Shown here: one piece after another, positions 47,620 through 58,090 of the stretch
Position numbering within the stretch: position 1 is the stretch's first letter
Layout: each line of letters begins with the position of its first letter
Assembly: GCF_042477335.2 (NCBI RefSeq)
Contig: NC_091248.1
Coordinates: 121,356,501 to 121,420,500 of the forward strand
DNA: 64,000 nt
Reading direction: 5' to 3'
Source of the DNA: Ovis canadensis
Lineage: Eukaryota > Chordata > Mammalia > Artiodactyla > Bovidae
Made by a program: the position numbers and the translations under genes
The notes under the pieces: generated by a model
Databases searched by the model: none
Seen by the model: only the letters and a program-made list of their open reading frames with translations
Told to the model about the DNA's origin: nothing

Positions 47620-48172
47620 AAATAAAAGACGCTTGGTCCTTGGAAGAAAAGTTATGACCAACCTAGACAGCATGTTAAAAAGTAGAGACATTACTTTGCC
47701 AACAAAGGTCCTTCTAGTCAAAGCTATGGTTTTTCCGATAGTCATGTATAGATGTGAGAGTTGGACTATAAGGAAAGCTGAGTGCTGAAGAATTGATGCT
47801 TTTGAACTTACGGTGTTGGAGGAGACTCTTGAGAGTCCCTTGGACTGCAAGGAGCTCCAACCACTCAATCCTAAAGGAAATCAGTCCTGAGTGTTCATTA
47901 GAGGGACTGATGGTGAAGCTGAAACTCCAATACTTTGGCCACCTGATGCAAAGAACTGACTCATTTGAAAAGACCTTGATGCTGGGAAAGATTGAAGGTG
48001 GGAGGAGAAGGGGACGACAGAGGATGAGATGGTTGGATGGCATCACTGACTCGATGCATATGAGTTTGAGTAAACTGTGGGAGTTGGTGATGGACAGGGA
48101 GGCCTGGCATACTGCAGTCCTTGGGGTTGCAAGGAGTCAGACACGACTGAGCAACTTAACTGAACTGAGGTC
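47620..48172 (+). mobile_element. BovB 3' fragment
   Basis: Forward copy: tggaagaaaagttatgacca, atgctgggaaagattgaagg, ending acgactgagcaacttaactg. Confidence 0.9.
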
Positions 48173-48484
48173 CAGATTGACCTAGAGGAGAATTTTGGCA
48201 TTCTGCCTCCCAGGCGTAAGGCAAGGAGGGGTGTGTGTGCCTTTTCCCTAACCTCTTTAAGACTCAGTTTCCTTACACGCATATGGCTCCTTTACCTTCT
48301 AGGAGAACCTCTCTGTGTGTTTTTTAATTTTGGGGGGTGGTGCCCCCAAGTGGGAGGCAGCTCCCTTAAGCCCTAAGGTGGAGACAGAAGCAAACAGCCA
48401 TAGAATACACAATGTTGATGTTGACAGGAATAATATGGGGAAAGAGTGGCCTTTGCGTTGGGGCTGGTAGTGTGACTTCAATAG

Positions 48485-48780
48485 GGCACTTTGTTCATTC
48501 ACTCAGTCACAATTTATGGAGCTCCTGTAACGAGCAAGACATCGCTTTAGGTGCTGGGGATACGCCTGTAAACAAGGAAAAAGAAACAACCAACTCTGCC
48601 CTGCCCTCACTGAGCTCACATTCTAGGGGGAGAAGCCATATTGCACACATATAATGAACTATATATGTTTTTTAGATAGTAAGAAACTCTCAGAGAAAAA
48701 TTAAAACAGGGTAAGGGGATAGGTGTTATACCAGAAAGTCTTGATTTCATATTGATAAGTGAGTTTGGGACAGAGAATTG
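48485..48780 (-). mobile_element. L2-like relic
   Basis: gttcattcactcagtcacaa, aggtgctggggatacgcctg and gagctcacattctaggggga are old mammal-wide repeat phrases, here followed by aaaacagggtaaggggatag. Confidence 0.5.
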
Positions 48781-48989
48781 AAGGAGGGGAGGGAATGTAC
48801 CAGATAGATCCAGATGGGAAGGAAAGGCAACTCGCACAAAATAGTGTTGCTGCAAACGGCATTATGTAGCTCTTCCACGGCTGAATAACACTCCCTCATG
48901 GCTGTGTGCCGCAGTTTCTTACTCCATTCCTCTGCTGATGGGCATTTAGGCTGTATCTGTGTCTTGGCTGCTGTGAATAGTGCTGCGAT

Positions 48990-49219
48990 GCACAGGCGTG
49001 TGTGCTAAGTCACTTCCGGTGTGTCCGACTCTTTGCGACCCTATGGACTGTAGCCCTCCAGGCTTCTCTGTCCATAGCATTCTCTAGGCAAGAATACAGG
49101 AGTAGTTTGCCATCCCCTCTTCCAGGGGATCTTACCAACCAGGGATTGAACTCACATCTCTTACGTCTCCTTTATTGGCAGGTGGGTGCTTTACCAGTAG
49201 TGCCATCTGGGAAGCCCAC
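48990..49219 (-). mobile_element. Bov-tA SINE (insert 1 in L1)
   Basis: Reverse copy from gtgtgctaagtcacttccgg to gtgccatctgggaagccc. Confidence 0.88.
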
Positions 49220-49281
49220 TGTGAACACAGGGCTGAATGTATCTTTGTGTGTGTGTGTGTTTTAAAGGTAGGCACGATTTC

Positions 49282-49440
49282 TTTTCTTTTCTTATTTATT
49301 TGGCTGTGTCAGGTCTTAGCTGTGGCATGTGGCAATGACTTTAGTTGTGGTAAGTGGGATCTAGCTCCATGACCAGGAATCAAGCCCGGTCCCCCTGTCC
49401 TGGGAGCAGAGTCTTAGCCACTGGACCAGCAGGGAAGTCC
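49282..49440 (-). mobile_element. CHR-type SINE (insert 2 in L1)
   Basis: Short reverse copy: tatttatttggctgtgtcag to cactggaccagcagggaagtcc. Confidence 0.8.
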
Positions 49441-49508
49441 TGCATATATATTTTTGGATTATAGTTTTTTCCGGATACATGCCTAGGAGTGGGATTGCTG
49501 GATCATGC

Positions 49509-49726
49509 GGTGCTGTGCTAAGTCACTTCAGTCGTGTCCAACTCTTCGAGACCCTATAGACTCTAGCCCACCAGGCTCCTCTGTCCATGGGATTCTCCAG
49601 GCAAGAATACTGGAGTGGGTTGCAGTGCCCTGCTCCAGGGGATCTTCCTGAACCAGGGATCGAACCTGCATCTCTTAAGTCATTGGCAGGCAGGTTCTTT
49701 ACCACTAGCGCCACCTGGGAAGCCCG
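49509..49726 (-). mobile_element. Bov-tA SINE (insert 3 in L1)
   Basis: Reverse copy bounded by ggatcat on both sides, a duplicated L1 target. Confidence 0.9.
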
Positions 49727-49769
49727 GATCATATGGTAGTTCTATTTTTAGTTTTTAAAGAAATCTTCA

Positions 49770-50011
49770 TACTGCTACTGCTGCTAAGTCGCTTCAGTCA
49801 TGTCCGACTCTGTGCGACCCCATAGACGGCAGCCCACCAGGCTCCCCCGTCCCTGGGATTCTCCAGGCAAGAGCATTGGAGTGGGTTGCCATTTCCTTCT
49901 CCATTGCATGAAAGTGAAAAGTGAAAGGGAAGTTGCTCAGTCATGTCCGACTCTTTGCGACCCCATGGGCTGCAGCCCACCAGGCTCCTCTGTCCATGGG
50001 ATTTTCCAGGC
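49770..50011 (-). mobile_element. Bov-A2 SINE (insert 4 in L1)
   Basis: Reverse dimer, slightly shortened: ctactgctgctaagtcgctt ... gcatgaaagtgaaaagtgaa ... gggattttccaggc. Confidence 0.9.
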
Positions 50012-50699
50012 CCCTGTTCTCCATAATTGTTGTACCAACTTGCATTCTCACCATCAGTGTGGGAGGGTTCCCTTTAAGGGAGATAAACATTGTGGCTCAC
50101 CTTTTCAAGGAGTCACTCTGGGCCATGTGCAGAGACTAGATAAGGGTGTGGTTCAGGAGGAGGGCCAAAGGCAGAATCAGGGTCAAGTTAGGAGGCTTGG
50201 TCTTAGTCCTAGGAAGAGATGGGAGGGCTTGAGGCAGGGTGTTGATGGGTTGTGTTGGGGAGAGTCAGGTGTGTAGCAAGGGTGTTTCAGGTCCAGGCAG
50301 GCAGCAGCTGGATAAGTGTACAGTATGGGAAAATGATATTCTGTCCAGGAAATGGCCCGCGATGCGTTGTGATGTGCTGGGCTGGGGTGAGGAGGGAGAA
50401 ACGGGATTCAAGCTCAGGAAGGCAGGATGGTGTTGGCTTGGTGAACAGCTTACAGAGTTTGAACTTTCTTCTCTGTATAAACAGAGGCAGCAAAGTTCTG
50501 TACATAAGAGCCACGTGATCAGACAGGGTTTTGAGCTCTGGTGGCTAATGGAGGTAAGACTACAGAGGGAGCAGAGAATTAGAGACAATGGTCCTGGGAA
50601 GAATAAGGTTCAGACTTATGCAGTGAGCAGAAAGGATGTATGAGTGATGTTTCACCAGTGGAACAACAGCAAAGTGAGGGAAGTTTACCAACTGATATA

Positions 50700-50973
50700 C
50701 AGTTGACCCTTGGACAACACGAGGGTTAAGTGGCACCAACCCACCATGCACTCAAAAAGTCCAAATATAACTTTATAATTGGATCTACATACCTGCGATT
50801 CTGCACCCGAGAATTCAACCAACCTCAGATGGTGTAGTGCTGTGAAAGTGAAAGTGAAAGTTGCTCAGTCGTGTCCGACTCTTTGCGACTGTAGTACATA
50901 CTCATTGTAAAAAAGAAATCAACGTGTAAGGGCATCTGGGCAGTTCAAACTCAGGTTATTTAAGGGTCAACTG
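50700..50973. mobile_element. Tigger/pogo-like DNA transposon (non-autonomous)
   Basis: Perfect 12-base terminal inverted repeats CAGTTGACCCTT and AAGGGTCAACTG, each flanked by TA, the pogo-family target. No transposase frame remains. A 51-base SINE piece (50839-50889) is inserted within. Confidence 0.85.
50839..50889 (-). mobile_element. Bov-tA/Bov-A tail fragment inside the transposon
   Basis: gtgaaagtgaaagttgctca and gtgtccgactctttgcgac in reverse, with the target duplication tgtagt at 50833-50838 and 50890-50895. Confidence 0.8.
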
Positions 50974-51433
50974 TATAATCATTGATAGGGGCATATTTTT
51001 GATTAAAAAACATATCTCAGTGTGCAAGTACGTGTGCTAGAATGAATGCCTGCTCTTCTCCTCCTTCTCCCCCCCATCCAGGTTAAATGCTTTAGAGATA
51101 ATGGTGATAAATCAGTGTGATATTGTAATTTAATAAGAAATATTCATTTGGTCTTTGTCCCTGCTTCTGGCAAGCTTCTAAAACTCTTGGAATTTCTTAT
51201 GCAGAGGGTGACTTACATGTCTTTGTTATGTTAATGAGACAACTGGTGAAAAGCCCCCAGGGTAGTCTCATGGTCGGGGAGGGGAGGAGGTGGTTGCCAG
51301 GAGAACCCATCTAGTGATCAGAAGGCAGGAATTTACAGTCCCATCCCAATCTCTGGGAAGAAGGGAGGGGCTGGTTATTGGATTAGTCATTGATAACCCA
51401 CAACTTAATCAATCATGACTATGTAGTTAGTCA

Positions 51434-53097
51434 ATTTGGTCGCTCAGTCGTGTCCGACTCTTTGCTACCCCATGGACCGCAGCATGCCAAGCCTCCCTGT
51501 ACATCACCAGCTCCCACAGTTTACTCAAACTAATGTCCATTGAGTCGATGATGCCAACCAACCATCTCATCCTCTGTCGTCCCCTTCTCCTGCCCTCATT
51601 CTTTCCCAGCATCAGGGTCTTTTCAAATGAATCAGTTCTTCACATCAGGGGGGCCAAAGTATTGGAGCTTCAGCTTCAACATCAGTCCTTCCAATGAATG
51701 TTCAGGACTGATTTCCTTTAGGATGGACTGGTTGGATCTCTTTGCAGTCCAAGGGACTCTCAAGAGTCTTCTTCAATACCACAGTCTGAAAGCATCAATT
51801 CTTTGATAGTCAGCCTCCTTTATGGTCCAACTCTCACATCCATACATGACCACTGGAAAAACCATAGCTTTGACTAGATGGACCTTTGTTGGCAAAGTAA
51901 CATCTCTGCTTTTTAATATGCTGTCTAGGTTGGTCATAACTTTCCTTCCAAGGAATAAGCATCTTTTAATTTCATGGCTGCAGTCACCATCTGCGGTTAT
52001 TTTGGAGCCCCCCAAAATAAAGTCTTCACTGTTTCCCCTGTTTCCCCATCTATCTCCCATGAAGTGACGAGATCAGATGCCATGATCTTAGTTTTCTGAA
52101 TGTTGAGCTTTAAGCCAACTTTTTCATCTCCTCTTTCACTTCCATCAAGAGGCTCTTTAGTTCTTTTCTCTCTGCCATACGGATGGTGTTATCTGCGTAT
52201 CTGAGGTTATTGATATTTCTCCCGGCAATCTTGATTCCAGCTCGTGCTTCTTCCAGCCCAGCATTTCTCATGATGTACTCTGCATGTAAGTTAAATAAGC
52301 AGGGTGACAATATAAGTAAGCAGGAGCAGCCTTGACATACTCCTTACCCTATTTGGAACCAGTCTGTTGTTCCATGTCCAGTTCTAACTGTTGTTTCCTG
52401 ACCTGCATATAGGTTTCTTAAGAGGCAGGTCAGGTGGTCTGGTATTCCCATCTCTTTCAGAATTTTCCACAGTTTATTGTGATCCACACAGTCAAAGGCT
52501 TTGGCATAGTCAATAAAGCAGAAGTAGATGTTTTTCTGGAACTCTCTTGCTTTTACCATGATCCAGTGGATGCTGGCAATTTGATCTCTGGTTCCTCTGC
52601 CTTTTCTAAATTCATCTGGAACACCTGGAAGTTCACGGTTCATGTACTGTTGAAACCTGGCTTGGAGAATTTTGAGCATTACTTTACTAGCATGTGAGAT
52701 GAGTGCAATTGTGCAGTAGTTTGAGTATTCTTTGGCATTGCCTTTCTTTGGGATTGGAATGAAAACTGACCTTTTCCAGTCCTGTGGCCACTGCTGAGTT
52801 TTCCAAATTTGCCGGCATATTTAGTGCAGCACTTTCACAGCATCATCTTTTAGGATTTGAAATAACTCAACTGAAATTCCATCACCTCCACTAGCTTTGT
52901 TCGTAGTGGTGCTTCCTAAGGCCCACTTGACTTCACATGCCAGGATGTCTGGCTCTAGGTGGGTGATCACCCCATTGTGATATCTGGGTCATGAAGATCT
53001 TTTTTGTACAGTTCTTCTGTGATTTCTTGCCACCTCTTCTTAATACCTTCTGCTTCTGTTAGGTCCATAGCATGTCTGTCCTTTATCGAGCCTATGT
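51434..53097 (-). mobile_element. BovB LINE, longer copy with RT remnant
   Basis: Reverse BovB 3' part of about 1.66 kb. Open minus frames at 52679-52344 and 52310-52110 cover RT motifs but are interrupted. The catalytic box reads YADN (52199-52188) instead of YADD. It extends further upstream than the copy at 1090. Confidence 0.92.
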
Positions 53098-53312
53098 AAT
53101 GTGTGTGTTATGTTGCTTCAGTTATGTCTGACTCTCTGCAACTCCATGGACTGCAACCTGCCAGGCTCCTGTATTCATGGGATTCTCCAGGCAAGAATAC
53201 TGGAGTGGGTTGCCATTTCCGTCTCCAGGGGATCTTCCTGACCTAGATTCAAGCCTGCATCTCTTACACCTCCTGCATTTGCAGGCAAGTTCTTTACCAT
53301 TAGCTCCACTTC
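53098..53312 (-). mobile_element. Bov-tA SINE
   Basis: Reverse copy from gtgttatgttgcttcagtta to tttaccattagctccact, between two BovB pieces of opposite orientation. Confidence 0.88.
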
Positions 53313-53714
53313 GACTGTAAAGAAGGCTGAGTGCCAAAGAGTTGATGCTTTTGAACTGTGGTGTTGGAGAAGACTCTTGCGAGTCCCTTGGACTGTAAGG
53401 AGATCAAAGCAGTCAATCCAAAGGAAATCAACCTGGAATATTCATTGTAAGGACTGATGCTGAACCTGAAGTTCCAATATTTTGGCCACCTGATACAAAG
53501 AACAGACTCAACTGACTCCCTGATGCTGGGAAAGATTGAAGGCAGGAGGAGAAGGGGATAACAGAGGATGAGATGGTTGAATGGCATCACTGACTCAATG
53601 GTCATGAATTTGAATGAGTTCTGGGAGATGTTGAAGGACGGGGAGGCCTGGCGTGCTGCAGTCCATGGGGTCGCAAAGAGTTGGACACGACTGAGCAATA
53701 GAACAACAACAACC
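53313..53714 (+). mobile_element. BovB 3' fragment
   Basis: Forward copy: gactgtaaagaaggctgagt, atgctgggaaagattgaagg, ending gactgagcaatagaacaacaac. Confidence 0.9.
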
Positions 53715-53719
53715 GCAAC

Positions 53720-54175
53720 CTGGGAAGACCGAGTAGGTAATGAAGCCTCCATAAAAACCCAAAAGGATGGAGTCTGGAGAGCTTCTGAGCTGGTGAACAC
53801 TTGGAGATTCTGGGAGAGTGGTGCCTGGAGAGGTAATGGAAATGCTGATTTCTGTTCTTGAATTGTATCTTTTTATAATAAACCAGGAAACTAATTAATA
53901 AATTCTTTCCCCGAGTCTCTGAGCCGGTCTAGCAAGTTAATCCAACCTGAGGAGGAGGTTGTGGAAGCCTCTGCTCTATAGACTTGCTACAGGTGTTTGA
54001 AGTTGGAGTGGGGGGTGTGGTCTGGAGGGAATGAGCCCTTACCCTGTGGAATCTGATGCTGGCCCTGGCTAAATAGTGTCTACATTCACCTGAATTGTGG
54101 GACATTCAACCAGAGTTGAGGAGTCGCTTGGTGGTGTGGGAAAAAACACATAGGAATTGGGTGCAGAACCATAGC
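53720..54175 (+). mobile_element. LTR-like stretch of an old endogenous retrovirus
   Basis: Contains a poly(A)-signal region (tttttataataaaccaggaa), ccgagtctctgagccggtct, gttgtggaagcctctgctc and tgtgggacattcaacc, resembling the 3' half of a mammalian ERV LTR as I remember it. No internal viral genes are seen. Family and exact ends are uncertain. Confidence 0.45.
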
Positions 54176-54500
54176 TGGACCAAGAGTCATTAGCTGGGAT
54201 TTTGTTTGGCTAAGTGGGGTATGCTAGTGGGAGAAACCAAAAAACCGGACTGGCGGTGGCGACCGAGAAGCCTTGGGAAAAAGGGGCTTGAGAGAGAACA
54301 AAAGAGCAAGCAGAGATGTGGCAGCACCTTCTGTTACCCTCCTGCGTCATTCCCAACAAAGTTTCTCTTCTCTGGTGTCTCTTGAGCTGATAAAATGAGG
54401 CCAAGTTTGGTTCCAAGGCAAAGGAAAGTTTAGCTTCCGATCAAAAATGGAAAGATGTGAGTTCTGCTTTAGAGTACACACGCTCCCCTTACAGGCTGGT

Positions 54501-54519
54501 GGGTGGGGCTGCTTTATAT
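54501..54519 (+). promoter_or_regulatory. GC/KLF box plus TATA-like element
   Basis: GGGTGGGGC at 54501-54509 is followed at once by TTTATAT at 54513-54519, a compact promoter-like pair 90 bases before a YY1-motif repeat. No gene is attached that I can recognise. Confidence 0.35.
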
Positions 54520-54607
54520 GGGTTTCCTCAGTGGAGAAGGGAAGGGAGGGAAGCGGGCAGAGTTCTCCTCCGTCCAGTGTAGTGGTACTGCTCAGGGCTC
54601 CAGATGG

Positions 54608-54766
54608 CAGTGCTCTGAGCGGCTTCGCTGTACGCGGCCCTCAGCCGCCATCTTGGATTGCAGTGCCGTGAGCAGCCTCTCTGTACACGGCCCTCAGCCG
54701 CCATCTTGGATTGCAGTGCCGTGAGCAGACTTTGCACACGGGCCCCAGCCGCCATCTTGGACTTTG
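54608..54766 (+). repeat. 53-bp tandem repeat, three units, each with a YY1 motif
   Basis: Units start at 54608, 54661 and 54714 (cagtgc...). Each contains GCCGCCATCTTGG (54644, 54697, 54748), an ideal YY1 site. The third unit is 2 bases shorter and more diverged. Confidence 0.9.
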
Positions 54767-55708
54767 AAACCACCTAGCTGAGGTGTTGGCATAGCCATTC
54801 AGCAGGAGGAACTCTGGTCTGAAGCCCTCTGCACTTGGCCCCCTGTGAGCACGTGAAACCAGACTAAGCACAAAGAAGAGAAGAAAGGTTAGGTTTTATC
54901 TTATTACCCAGAGCCTATTTATTTCCCCTAAGAATTGTTAATCAGTGATCCTTCTGGGGCAGAACGCTGGTTAAAAACGGCCCAGATACTTCAAGGGGGC
55001 ATTTGTGAGGCTGTGCAGTGAGCTGTGGTGGGGATTGCAGCCGCCTTCTCTGTCTCCCCAGAGAGGCTCTGTGGAAGTAAAGTTGTCTTATGGGGCTTTG
55101 GATTCAGACCTCAGTTTTCTCAGAGGAGAGGGTGCCAAAGGCAGGTGCCCAGGAGCAGACCTGCCTTTTGTTTGCTCTGCTGCCAGGATCCTGGTAGGAG
55201 AATGAAGTGAGTGGAGATTGCAGCCGCATGCTGTAATTTTCGCTAATGTATCCTGTTCCTGCTCCTGCTTTGCTATGAGGCAGTGAGTTTACGTCCCTCA
55301 GCCATCCAGCTGGGCCAGAAACAAAAGCTAAGTCTTCCTGCTCCTTTGTTGTCCAGCTTGCTCCCTCGGGCTGGGCTCCGCAGCCTCCCTGTAAGTCTGG
55401 CCTTCTGCCTAAAGCAGGGATTCGTCCTGAGAGGCGCCACAGTTAACTCGGTCCTTCACTTGTCTTTTGCTTCCTGGTGAGGATTTGTTTTTGTTTCCTC
55501 TTCCTTCGTCACCTTTCCAGATTGAAATACGTACCTCACTGTCATTTTGTGATTCTCAAAATTAGAAAGAAAGCCAATAGGAAAATGGTACTAACCTGTT
55601 ATTATTGTAATTACCATTCCCTTGAGGAAGCATCTAATTGTATTAACTGGCCTGTGGTGACAACAGTGAACAGGCATCGTTTTCATACAGAAATGCCCTT
55701 GGTTCTTG
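54767..55708. other. Unassigned region downstream of the YY1 repeat
   Basis: Moderately GC-rich with no recognised gene; the repeated phrase gattgcagccgc occurs at 55034 and 55215. Several 60-85 codon frames look random. It may belong to an LTR or to a transcript from the candidate promoter. Confidence 0.3.
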
Positions 55709-55918
55709 GGCTTCCCCGGTGGCTCAGATGGTAAAGAATCTGCCTGCAATGAGGGAGATACAGATTTGATCCCTGGGTTGGGAAGATCCCATGAAGAAGG
55801 GAATGGCTACCCAATCCAGAATTATTGCCTAGAGAATTCCATGGACAGAGGAGACTGGTGGGCTGCAGTCCATGGGGTTGCAAACAGTTGGACGTGACTG
55901 AGCAACTTTCACTTTTTT
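55709..55918 (+). mobile_element. Bov-tA SINE
   Basis: Forward copy: gggcttccccggtggctcag to gacgtgactgagcaactttc. Confidence 0.9.
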
Positions 55919-56100
55919 CTTAGAGCATTGAGGGTTTGATACCAAGAACCATGGACACTCATATACAATGGAAGTGACCAAATGTCCTAATTTTGGGGGG
56001 TTGATCCTGACTTCTTTCTGTCTTCTACTCTGAGACTCTAGGCCTGTCTCTTGAGCTCTCTTGGCTTCAAGTAGGGATAATGAGATCTTATCTGAAGTCA

Positions 56101-56325
56101 GGGGCTTCCCATTTGGCGCTGGTGGTAAAGAACCCACCTGCCAATGCAGGAGACATAAGAAACCAATATTTGATCCCCAGGCCAGGAAGATCCCCTGGAA
56201 GAAGGCATGGAAACCCACTCCAGCACTCTTTGCTTGAAGAATCCCATGGACAGAGGAGACTGGCAGGCTACAGTCCATGGGGTCATAAAAAGTCAGACAC
56301 AACTGAAGCAACTTAGCATGCATGC
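56101..56325 (+). mobile_element. Bov-tA SINE
   Basis: Forward copy: ggggcttcccatttggcgct to cacaactgaagcaacttagc. Confidence 0.9.
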
Positions 56326-56579
56326 ACCTGATGTCAGCAGCAGGACCACGTGATCTCTGAAGGCCCCTCAGAGCCATTTAGTCTGTGAGGAGCTTTGGGA
56401 ATAAATACCACTCTAACACTTTCGGGATACTAAACTCCACAATTCTATGAATATTCTTTATTCGAAGGTCCCCAAAACAAAGTAAAAGTCCAGCAGAACT
56501 TCAGAAATCCTACTCTCCAAGGAAGCCTTAAGAGATAAGAAAACAGTGTTAAAGAAATGAGATAATATATCCGAATGTT

Positions 56580-56778
56580 ATTGTTGTTTAGTCACTCAGT
56601 TGTGTCTGACTCTTTGCGACCCCACGAACTGTAGCCCACCATGCATCTCTGGCGATGGCAAGAATATTGGAGAGGGTTGTCATTTCCTCCTCCAGGGGAT
56701 CTTTCCAACTCAGGGATCCAACCCTCATCTCCTGCATTGCCGGGTGGGTTCTTTACCACTGAGCCATCAGAGAAGCCC
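56580..56778 (-). mobile_element. Bov-tA SINE
   Basis: Reverse copy from tgttgtttagtcactcagtt to gagccatcagagaagcccc. Confidence 0.88.
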
Positions 56779-56894
56779 CTACATCAGAATACAGGTCTCT
56801 AAAATGTGCATCACTGCGTTGGACAGTTGCAGTGGGGGCTTCATAGCTCTTTCTCCAGGTGACCCTGGGACAGAAGTCTTATATGAACCAGGAC

Positions 56895-57080
56895 TGTGCT
56901 AACCACTTCATATATGTTGCCGTTTAATGTTTCAACGAAACTTGCGTGGTGTGCACATTTAGAAACGAGGAAGCTGAAATCCAGGAAATTAACTGACTCA
57001 AGCTAAGTAATGGTAAAGATGATCTTCAAACTCAGTTGATCTGACACCAGCGCTCACACTCTAAATCACATTTAATGCTT
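56895..57080 (-). mobile_element. MIR relic
   Basis: gaggaagctgaaatccagga, aattaactgactcaagc and caaactcagttgatctgaca are MIR-type phrases. Confidence 0.45.
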
Positions 57081-57339
57081 GTCTCTCTGTGTAGACACCG
57101 GGAATCTTATTTATGAGAAAAGTCTGTTAGTGATGGCTAGGTTCTGGGAACTCGTGCATAAAAAATTAAGAATCCGTAAAGAATGTCACCTAACTGGATG
57201 CTTGGAGGGCAGAGGGGTTTGGAGAGGGTAGAGGTGTGTGAGCTCTCGTAGCACTCTGGTCTTGCCATCAGGAAAGCTTTCTCAGGTGTTCTGGCCCTGA
57301 ACTATCTGTTTAAAGCATGTCTAAGGTTGAAGGTTGAAG

Positions 57340-57600
57340 TTAAGAGCGTGCTGCTCCTTGGAGGCAGGACCGTTCCCCTGGGAACTGCAGGGTGTGGTGG
57401 TGAGGTGAGGACACGGGCAGGCAGAGCAGCAGCCGGATGGACGGCAGCAGCAGGGAGCCTGACAGCTGTGGGGGCAGAACCCTGCACAGCTGTCTGGGGG
57501 CGTGGAGGCCCACGGGGCCGGGCGTGGAGATCCGCAGAGCAGGCTGGCAGGGCACACAGAGCCTAGTGCCACTGCGATGTGTCATCTATGCTCCAGGCGG
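57340..57600. other. Small CpG-enriched patch
   Basis: About 260 bases that are clearly more GC- and CpG-rich than the flanks. Open frames exist in four readings but none resembles a known protein. Confidence 0.4.
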
Positions 57601-57822
57601 CTAGGACTTGGGGAAATGACTGTTACCCTGCATGCAGATGGATCTGTTATGTTTAGAACATCTTCCTCCCAATGGGCTAAGTGTACTCTTCTACTGCTGT
57701 AGCTGCCTTTCCACAAGGTGAGTTCCAAGTTTCCCATTGTGTTTAGGATGTACAGTGAGTCCAGTGAACTTTAGAGAGGGGGCCCTTTGTGCTGACCACC
57801 AAGCATTATGAGTTAGTCACAT

Positions 57823-58090
57823 GGCACTGGAGGGGCTGATGTTGAGGCTGAAACTCCAGTACTTTGGCTGCCTGATGCGAAGCACTGACTCATTTGAAAA
57901 GACCCTTATGGTGGGAAAGATGGAAGGCGGGAGGAGAAGGGGACGACAGAGGATGAGGTGGTTGGATGGCATCACTGACTCAATGCACATGAGGCTGAGT
58001 AAATTCTGGGAGTTGGTGATGAACAGGGAGGCCTGGCATACTGCAGTCCATGGGGTCACAGAGTTGGACATGACTGAGTGACTCAACTGT
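57823..58090 (+). mobile_element. BovB 3' fragment
   Basis: Forward copy: gaggggctgatgttgaggct to catgactgagtgactcaact. 58091-59042 shows nothing recognised. Confidence 0.88.

Larger units (their letters stand above)
48840..50085 (+). mobile_element. Old L1 fragment broken by four SINEs
   Basis: L1 text continues across the inserts: ctgctgatgggcatttaggc, then tacatgcctaggagtgggat, then ggatcatatggtagttctat, then ttgtaccaacttgcattctc. The inserts are listed separately. Confidence 0.8.

Noticed and set aside
49705-49725. CTCF-like agcgccacctggg at 49708 and similar text at 4508 and 62261
   Set aside because: The first is part of a Bov-tA head; the others match the core less well, so I did not list them as sites.
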